64,000 nucleotides of DNA from Planosporangium spinosum (GTDB lineage Bacteria; Actinomycetota; Actinomycetes; Mycobacteriales; Micromonosporaceae). Positions 59,003-64,000 of the stretch are shown piece by piece. The DNA lies in NCBI RefSeq assembly GCF_049999945.1, contig NZ_JBLYUB010000018.1:1-64000 (forward strand), read 5' to 3'. Under the pieces are notes generated by a model that ran no database searches, was not told where the DNA came from, and worked only from the letters and a program-made list of their open reading frames with translations. Numbering within the stretch: position 1 is the first letter of the stretch; every line of letters begins with the position of its first letter. The position numbers and the translations under genes are program-made.

Positions 59003-60286
59003 CTACTGCGCGGTCAGAATCGCCGTCACGCCCTGACCACCGGCGGCGCAGATCGAGATCAGACCCCGGCCGGACCCCTTCTCGTGCAGCAGCTTGGCCA
59101 GGGTCGCCACGATCCGGCCGCCGGTCGCGGCGAACGGGTGGCCGGCGGCCAGCGACGAGCCGGCGACGTTCAGCTTCGACCGGTCGATCGCGCCGAGCGG
59201 ACCGTCCAGGCCGAGGCGACCTTTGCAGTACGCCGGGTCCTCCCACGCCTTGAGCGTGGCCAGCACCTGCGACGCGAACGCCTCGTGGATCTCGTAGAAG
59301 TCGAAGTCGCCCAGGGACAGGCCGGTCCGGGCGAGCATCCGGGGCACCGCGTACGTCGGGGCCATCAGCAGGCCCTCGCCGCCGTGCACGAAGTCCACCG
59401 CGGCGGTCTCGGCGGTCTCGAAGTACGCCAGCACCGGCAGGTTGTGCGCGGCGGCCCACTCCTCGCTGGCCAGCAGCACGACGGCGGCGCCGTCGGACAG
59501 CGGCGTGGAGTTGCCGGCGGTCATCGTGGCGCCCTCGCCCTCGCCAAAGACGGGCTTGAGCGAGCCGAGCTTCTCCAGCGTGGTGTCCGGGCGCAGGTTC
59601 TGGTCGCGGTTCAGGCCCAGGTACGGGGTGAGCAGGTCGTCGAAGAAGCCACGCTCGTACGCGGCGGCGAGCCGCTGGTGGGAGGCGAGCGCCAGCTCAT
59701 CCTGCTCCTCGCGGGCGACGCCCCACTCCCTGGCCGTGATGGCGGCGTGCTCACCCATGGACAGGCCGGTGCGGGGCTCCCCGTTGCGCGGGATGTCCGG
59801 AACGAGGTGGGTCGGGCGCAGCCTGGACAGCGCCTTGAGCCGGCCGCCCAGCGAGCGGGCGCGGTTGAGCTCCAGGAGCGCCTGGCGCATGTCCTCGTTG
59901 ACTCCGAGCGGGGCGTCGGAGGTGGTGTCGACGCCACCGGCGATACCGGCGTCGATCTGACCGAGGGCGATCTTGTTGGCGACCAGCGTCACCGCCTCCA
60001 GACCGGTGCCGCACGCCTGCTGGACGTCGTATGCCGGGGTGTGCGGGTCGAGCCGGGAGCCGAGCACGCACTCGCGGGTCAGGTTGAAGTCACGGCTGTG
60101 CTTGAGCACGGCACCGGCGACCACCTCGCCCAGACGCTCGCCGGCCAGGCCGAACCGGGCGACGAGGCCATCCAGCGCGGCGGTCAGCATGTCCTGGTTG
60201 GACGCCCGGGCGTAGGGGCCGTTCGAGCGGGCGAAGGGGATCCGATTGCCACCGAGGATCGCCACGCGGCGAGGAGCTGACTGCAT
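59003..60286 (-). CDS. fadA2: Acetyl-CoA C-acyltransferase (thiolase, FadA2/FadI-like)
   Basis: This is a 427-residue thiolase of fatty acid oxidation: 3-ketoacyl-CoA + CoA to acyl-CoA + acetyl-CoA. The nucleophilic Cys is in DVQQACGTGLEAV (about residue 92). The histidines are in EIHEAFAS (about 348) and AAGHPFAATGGR (about 381), and the second Cys is in ISICAAGGQG (about 414). The ATG at 60286 is divergent from the FabG4-like gene. The same arrangement, fadA2 facing fabG4-htdX, occurs in mycobacteria (Rv0243 / Rv0242c-Rv0241c). Confidence 0.88.
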   Translation of the reverse strand: MQSAPRRVAILGGNRIPFARSNGPYARASNQDMLTAALDGLVARFGLAGERLGEVVAGAVLKHSRDFNLTRECVLGSRLDPHTPAYDVQQACGTGLEAVTLVANKIALGQIDAGIAGGVDTTSDAPLGVNEDMRQALLELNRARSLGGRLKALSRLRPTHLVPDIPRNGEPRTGLSMGEHAAITAREWGVAREEQDELALASHQRLAAAYERGFFDDLLTPYLGLNRDQNLRPDTTLEKLGSLKPVFGEGEGATMTAGNSTPLSDGAAVVLLASEEWAAAHNLPVLAYFETAETAAVDFVHGGEGLLMAPTYAVPRMLARTGLSLGDFDFYEIHEAFASQVLATLKAWEDPAYCKGRLGLDGPLGAIDRSKLNVAGSSLAAGHPFAATGGRIVATLAKLLHEKGSGRGLISICAAGGQGVTAILTAQ

Positions 60287-60308
60287 GTCGATTACCTTAC
60301 CAACGAAC

Positions 60309-60324
60309 CTTACTCATGAGTAAG
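60309..60324. promoter_or_regulatory. Palindromic operator CTTACTCATGAGTAAG between thiolase and FabG4 genes
   Basis: A perfect 16-bp palindrome lies between the divergent genes, 23 bp from the thiolase start and 40 bp from fabG4. A further half-site GAGTAAGG is at 60334-60341. Similar TTACTC/GAGTAA dyads are bound by TetR-family fatty-acid regulators; no such regulator gene lies in this window. Confidence 0.65.
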
Positions 60325-60363
60325 ATTACGGACGAGTAAGGAGTTGAGGGAGGAGCGGCTGAC

Positions 60364-61683
60364 ATGTCCGATCGCTACACCAGCTTCGCCAACACCCCGG
60401 CCGGCCGGGTGGTGGTCAAGCGGCTGGGGCTGCCCGAACCGGTACGGCTGCGCCGGTACCGCCCCGGCGACCCCGACGTCGACGGCACGGTGCTGGTGGG
60501 CGGCTCGGGTCGGCTGGCCGAACCGGTACGCACGCTGCTCCAGTCGGCCGGCGCCAGTACCGAGGGCGACGGTCCGTACACCGGCCTGGTCTTCGACGCG
60601 ACCGGCATCACCGACTCGACCGGGCTGCGCGCGCTCTACGACTTCTTCCACCCCCTCGCCCGGTCGCTGCGCCCCTGCGGGCGGGTCGTCGTCCTCGGCA
60701 CCGCGCCCGAGGACTGCGCGAACCCGCGCGAGGCGACCGCGCAGCGCGCCCTCGAAGGCTTCGTGCGCTCGGTCGGCAAGGAGTTCGGCCGGGGTACCAC
60801 CGCGCAGCTCGGGTACGTCGCGCCCGGCGCGGAGGGCGCCGTCGAGTCGACCCTGCGCTTTCTGCTGTCGGCCAAGTCGGCGTACGTGTCCGGCCAGGTC
60901 GTCCGGGTCGGCGCGGCGACCGTCACCACACCGGCCGACTGGTCGCGCCCCCTGGACGGCAAGGTCGCCCTGGTCACCGGCGCCGCCCGCGGCATCGGCG
61001 AGGCGATCGCCCGGGTCCTCGCCCGCGACGGCGCGCACGTCGTCTGCCTGGACGTCCCGGCCGCCGGCCAACCGCTGTCCGCCGTCGCCAACGACATCGG
61101 GGGCAGCGCGCTCCAGCTCGACCTCACCGCGGCCGACGCGCCGCAGCGGCTGGTCGGGTACTTCACGGAGCGGCACGGCCGGGTCGACATCGTCGTCCAC
61201 AACGCCGGCATCACCCGCGACAAGACCCTCGCGCGGATGTCGCAGGACAAGTGGGACGTCCTCATGGACGTCAACCTGTCCAGCCAGGAGCGGGTCAACG
61301 ACGCGCTGCTCGCCGCCGACCTGCTGCCGGAAGGCGGCCGGATCGTCGCCGTCTCGTCGATGTCCGGCATCGCCGGCAACCGGGGCCAGACCAACTACGC
61401 CGCCGCCAAGGCCGGTGTCATCGGCCTGGTGCAGGCCAACGCCCCGGTCCTGGCCGCCAAGGGCGTCACCGTCAACGCGGTCGCGCCCGGCTTCATCGAG
61501 ACCCGGATGACCGCCGCGATGCCGATGATGGTCCGCGAGGCCGGCCGCCGGATGAACAGCATGTCCCAGGGCGGGCAGCCGGTCGACGTCGCCGAAACGA
61601 TCGCCTGGTTCGCCAGCCCCGCCTCGGCCGGCCTGACCGGCAACGTGGTCCGGGTCTGCGGCCAGAGCCTGCTGGGGGCCTGA
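60364..61683 (+). CDS. fabG4: High-molecular-weight 3-oxoacyl-ACP/CoA reductase (FabG4-like)
   Basis: This is a 439-residue SDR reductase. The N-terminal half (about residues 1-200) is a non-catalytic Rossmann-like flavodoxin domain. The C-terminal half (about 200-439) is the active reductase: VTGAARGIGEAIARVLA, NAGITRDKTLARM, and catalytic Ser/Tyr/Lys in VSSMSGIAGNRGQTNYAAAK. This two-domain form is typical of mycobacterial FabG4, which reduces 3-ketoacyl-CoA with NADH. The ATG at 60364 has GGGAGGAG upstream. It overlaps the MaoC gene by 1 bp, so the two are an operon. Confidence 0.9.
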   Translation: MSDRYTSFANTPAGRVVVKRLGLPEPVRLRRYRPGDPDVDGTVLVGGSGRLAEPVRTLLQSAGASTEGDGPYTGLVFDATGITDSTGLRALYDFFHPLARSLRPCGRVVVLGTAPEDCANPREATAQRALEGFVRSVGKEFGRGTTAQLGYVAPGAEGAVESTLRFLLSAKSAYVSGQVVRVGAATVTTPADWSRPLDGKVALVTGAARGIGEAIARVLARDGAHVVCLDVPAAGQPLSAVANDIGGSALQLDLTAADAPQRLVGYFTERHGRVDIVVHNAGITRDKTLARMSQDKWDVLMDVNLSSQERVNDALLAADLLPEGGRIVAVSSMSGIAGNRGQTNYAAAKAGVIGLVQANAPVLAAKGVTVNAVAPGFIETRMTAAMPMMVREAGRRMNSMSQGGQPVDVAETIAWFASPASAGLTGNVVRVCGQSLLGA

Positions 61684-62579
61684 TGTCCGTCCTGGAACTG
61701 GACGCCCCGCCGAAGCTCGGGCCGCTGTACCGCGGCGCCGCGCTGACCGCCGTGCGGCGCAAGGCCGTCGGCGGCCGCACCGGCGACACGCTTCCCGACC
61801 TCGAGGTACGGGTACCCGAGGTCGCCGTCGACCGGGCGCACCTGGCCGCCTACGACCGGGTCTGCGGGTTCCGGCTGTCCGACGAGCTACCGGCCACCTA
61901 CCCGCACATCCTGGCGTTCCCGCTGGCTGTGGCGCTGATGGCCCGGCCGGATTTCCCGCTCGCCCTGGTCGGCCTGGTCCACGTGGCCAATCACATCGAG
62001 GTGCACCGGCCGCTCACCGCCGACGACCGCTTCGAACTGCGGGTACGCGCCCAAGACCTGCGCCCGCACGAGCGCGGCCGGCAGGTCGACCTCGTCGCCG
62101 AGGCGCTGGTCGACGGCGGGATCGTGTGGACCGGGCGGTCGGTGTACCTGCGCCGGGAGTCCACGCCCGGCGGCACGGACAAGGCCGTCGGCGGGGACCG
62201 GCGCGAGCGGTCCGCCGAGCCGCCGGCGCCACCCGCGGCCAGCGCGCTCTGGCGGGCCACCCCGCGGGTGGGTACCGACTACGCCGAGGTCTCCGGCGAC
62301 CACAACCCGATACACACCTCCCGGCTCGGCGCCCGACTGCTGGGCTTCCCCACGCCGATCGCGCACGGCATGTGGAGCAAGGCCCGCTGCCTGGCGGCGC
62401 TGGAGGGGCGGCTGCCGCGGGCGTACGCCGTGGACGTGGCGTTCAAGCTGCCGGTACGGCTGCCGTCGACGGTGGCGTTCGCGGCCACGCCGACGGGGTC
62501 CGACGGGTGGCGGTTCGGGCTGCACGCCGCGAAGTCGGGCAAACCACACCTGACCGGGGACGTTGTCCACAGGCCCTGA
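61683..62579 (+). CDS. htdX: MaoC-family 3-hydroxyacyl dehydratase (HtdX-like)
   Basis: This is a 298-residue double-hotdog enzyme that dehydrates or hydrates 3-hydroxyacyl-CoA. The hydratase-2 motif is DYAEVSGDHNPIHTSRLGARLLGF (about residues 199-222), and GMWSKARCLAAL follows. The N-terminal hotdog lacks a catalytic Asp-His motif, as usual. ATG 61683 shares its A with the fabG4 stop codon. Together with FabG4 and the thiolase it can form a fatty acid elongation or beta-oxidation route. Confidence 0.88.
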   Translation: MSVLELDAPPKLGPLYRGAALTAVRRKAVGGRTGDTLPDLEVRVPEVAVDRAHLAAYDRVCGFRLSDELPATYPHILAFPLAVALMARPDFPLALVGLVHVANHIEVHRPLTADDRFELRVRAQDLRPHERGRQVDLVAEALVDGGIVWTGRSVYLRRESTPGGTDKAVGGDRRERSAEPPAPPAASALWRATPRVGTDYAEVSGDHNPIHTSRLGARLLGFPTPIAHGMWSKARCLAALEGRLPRAYAVDVAFKLPVRLPSTVAFAATPTGSDGWRFGLHAAKSGKPHLTGDVVHRP

Positions 62580-62651
62580 TCCGGTCCTCCCCCGGACTGG
62601 CGGTCGCTTCGTAGACTCTCGGCGATACGCCAGCCCGGGGGAGGACCGGTC

Positions 62652-62957
62652 GTGACCCAACCGTCGTTCAGCATCGATCCGGCGCAGATGCAGGCCGTCG
62701 CGGACAACATGGGCAAACTCCGCGACGCACTCACGGAAATGGCGGACCGACAGCTTCAGCCGTACGCCGAGGGCGATGACGCCGTCTTCGGCGAGTACGG
62801 GGCGGCCCGCGCCTGGACCGAGCTGCTCACGCGGTGGACCGAAGAGCTCCGGTGCGCGAGGGTGACCGCGTACAGCCTGAGCGATGACTTGCAGCTGTCG
62901 ATCGAGCGCTACCGGCGCAGCGATGCCGACAGTGCCCAGCGACTGGGCAATGGCTGA
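62652..62957 (+). CDS. WXG100/EspC-like type VII secretion substrate
   Basis: This is a 101-residue helical protein with the look of an ESX-associated (EspC/WXG100-like) protein: FSIDPAQMQAVADNMGKLRDALTEMAD, then a central YGAARAWTELLTRWTEEL, and a C-terminal helix SLSDDLQLSIERYR. No WxG is present at the turn, which EspC-type members often lack. The GTG at 62652 has GGGGGAGG upstream. It lies 29 bp before a larger WxG-bearing protein that leaves the window, so the two are probably secreted as partners. Confidence 0.78.
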   Translation: MTQPSFSIDPAQMQAVADNMGKLRDALTEMADRQLQPYAEGDDAVFGEYGAARAWTELLTRWTEELRCARVTAYSLSDDLQLSIERYRRSDADSAQRLGNG

Positions 62958-62986
62958 CCGGCCGGACGGACCACGGGGAGGCGTCG

Positions 62987-64000
62987 ATGGGCAGAAGCAC
63001 CCTTGAGCGACTGGAGCAGCTCGAGAAGGAAATTTCCGGATCAATGAACATCGCCACGCAGGGGGACATGCTCCGCCTCGTGCGTCAGGCACTGGCCGAG
63101 CCGCCCCCACGCGGGTCGGCGGACGAGGTCGCCAACCGCCGGAAGGTGCTGATCGAGGCGCACAACGGATGCATCGACCACCGGAACTTCGTCAAGACCG
63201 AGATCGAGGACCGGATGTCCGCCGCCTGGACCGGCAAGGCCGCGGAGACCGCCAGGACCCGCGTCGCGGCCCTCGACCACGCGCTGGAGCGCGCCATGGT
63301 GGTCTTCTCCGAAGCCGACCTGGCGCTCTTCACGTTCATCCCGGAGATCGAACACGCTCAGCGCGCCGATGACAGCGGCCGACGCAATCTTGAAGTGGCG
63401 GAGCGCATCCTCGCCGAGATTCACTCCTCCAGCCTCCTCGACCAGCTACAGGACGACTCCTTGCGGGAGCAGGCCCACAGCGCGGCGAAGAGCGGCATCG
63501 CGACGATGGTCCGGGCGGCGCGTTCCCTCCGGGACGCGAGCCAGGTGCTGGAACGGAAGTTCGGCGAACTGTCGTCCCGGGCGCACGCCGCCGTGCTGGC
63601 CCAGCACGTACAGCTGACCATCCTCAACGGCCTGGTGGATCCGTTGGTCATCGCGGACGCCGCCGTCCCGGGAGGCCCGCACGACGCCAACCTGATCCTC
63701 ACCGCCGACGCTGCGCGCCGCGCGAACGACCGGCTCGCCCGGATGAACACCAAGGACGACGACCTCTTCCGGGGGATGCTGCTGACCTGCGACTCCCCGC
63801 AGGAGGAGGCGTACCTGCTCCAGGCGCTCGCGGCCGGCTACAGCGTGCAGGAGATCCAGGCCTTCGACGCCAAGATCCGCCCACACGCCAAGGACCCGCG
63901 CTGGCTGCAGCAGCACCTGACGCCGATCAACGAGACCACCGGTCCCGACCGGTTCCACAGCCAGCGGCCGGTCGAGTTCGGCGGCCGGGCGTGGACGCAA
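62987..64000 (+). CDS. WXG-domain putative type VII secreted effector (5' part, runs off window)
   Basis: The frame is open from the ATG at 62987 to the end of the window, giving at least 338 residues with no stop codon. The N-terminal 110 residues form helices with the WXG turn AAWTGKAAETART (about residues 76-88). A second helical region follows to about residue 260. Near the end comes QEEAYLLQALAAGYSVQEIQ and RPHAKDPRWLQQHLTP, a phrase I recall before C-terminal toxin or papain-like domains in actinomycete polymorphic T7SS effectors. The ribosome site is GGGGAGG 7 bp upstream. The C-terminal domain and any immunity gene lie outside the window. Confidence 0.75.
   Translation, partial: MGRSTLERLEQLEKEISGSMNIATQGDMLRLVRQALAEPPPRGSADEVANRRKVLIEAHNGCIDHRNFVKTEIEDRMSAAWTGKAAETARTRVAALDHALERAMVVFSEADLALFTFIPEIEHAQRADDSGRRNLEVAERILAEIHSSSLLDQLQDDSLREQAHSAAKSGIATMVRAARSLRDASQVLERKFGELSSRAHAAVLAQHVQLTILNGLVDPLVIADAAVPGGPHDANLILTADAARRANDRLARMNTKDDDLFRGMLLTCDSPQEEAYLLQALAAGYSVQEIQAFDAKIRPHAKDPRWLQQHLTPINETTGPDRFHSQRPVEFGGRAWTQ

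Noticed and set aside
57104..60280. A plus-strand open frame of more than 1000 codons opposite purB, the toxin and the thiolase gene
   Set aside because: It is antisense to three well-supported genes. Its product is a low-complexity His/Arg/Gly/Val-rich sequence, as expected from the complement of GC-rich coding DNA.

Overview
The window is about 64 kb of very GC-rich DNA from an actinomycete. Family Micromonosporaceae is the best fit. The evidence is the codon and GC character, a BldC-type developmental regulator, valine dehydrogenase and a DUF3073 gene beside a purM-purF-purL/Q/S-purB purine cluster, MEDS/STAS/HATPase regulators, and a fadA2 / fabG4-htdX lipid locus. This is inference from gene content, because no rRNA or other marker gene is present.

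Layout. (1) 1-5260 looks acquired: a truncated MFS transporter, a thioredoxin-reductase-like flavoprotein, a divergent XRE-cupin regulator, a His-rich methyltransferase, and a complete IS701-family element with 22-bp terminal repeats and a CTAG duplication. It ends next to tRNA-Arg(ACG), which is followed by tRNA-Ser(GCT). (2) 5.9-15 kb holds an EcsC-like protein, a large secreted subtilase, a CPBP protease, a tetR-SDR pair with an operator, and a divergent PNPOx-like / flavohaemoglobin pair. (3) 15-20 kb holds an HTH-peptide deformylase fusion, a FhuF-like iron protein under an IdeR/DtxR box, and a translationally coupled MEDS-STAS / MEDS-HATPase pair. (4) 20-37 kb is accessory: a polytopic membrane protein, a DUF2267-PCD fusion, an eight-repeat 'PxxLAMMA' protein with a helical partner, OsmC, DUF3224, a YcnI-like protein, secreted and anti-sigma-like proteins, an ECF sigma with its membrane partner, a TetR/DUF2306 pair with twin palindromic operators, a GntR regulator, two small CxxC-PWPC paralogues, a lipoprotein and tRNA-Ser(TGA). 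(5) 37-46 kb holds a quinone oxidoreductase, SoxR facing a split transketolase, a degenerate class-A beta-lactamase-like protein, BldC, a conserved hypothetical, valine dehydrogenase and DUF3073. (6) 46-58.5 kb holds the purine genes purM, purF, purL, purQ, purS and purB. (7) 58.5-62.6 kb holds an orphan YoeB toxin with a broken antitoxin, then the thiolase / FabG4 / MaoC lipid module. (8) 62.6-64 kb starts a type VII secretion substrate locus that runs off the window.

The most interesting system is a two-gene RiPP locus at 45425-46709, lying between purM and DUF3073. A radical SAM/SPASM maturase overlaps a 65-residue precursor whose tail is packed with aromatic-x-Asn triplets, as expected for a multiply cyclophane-bridged (triceptide, AmcA/AmcB-like) peptide. 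Other notable points are the PxxLAMMA repeat protein, the HTH-deformylase fusion, the orphan toxin, an XRE operator shared by two genes, and a family of WGATCTTGG-bearing hairpins found between convergent genes.
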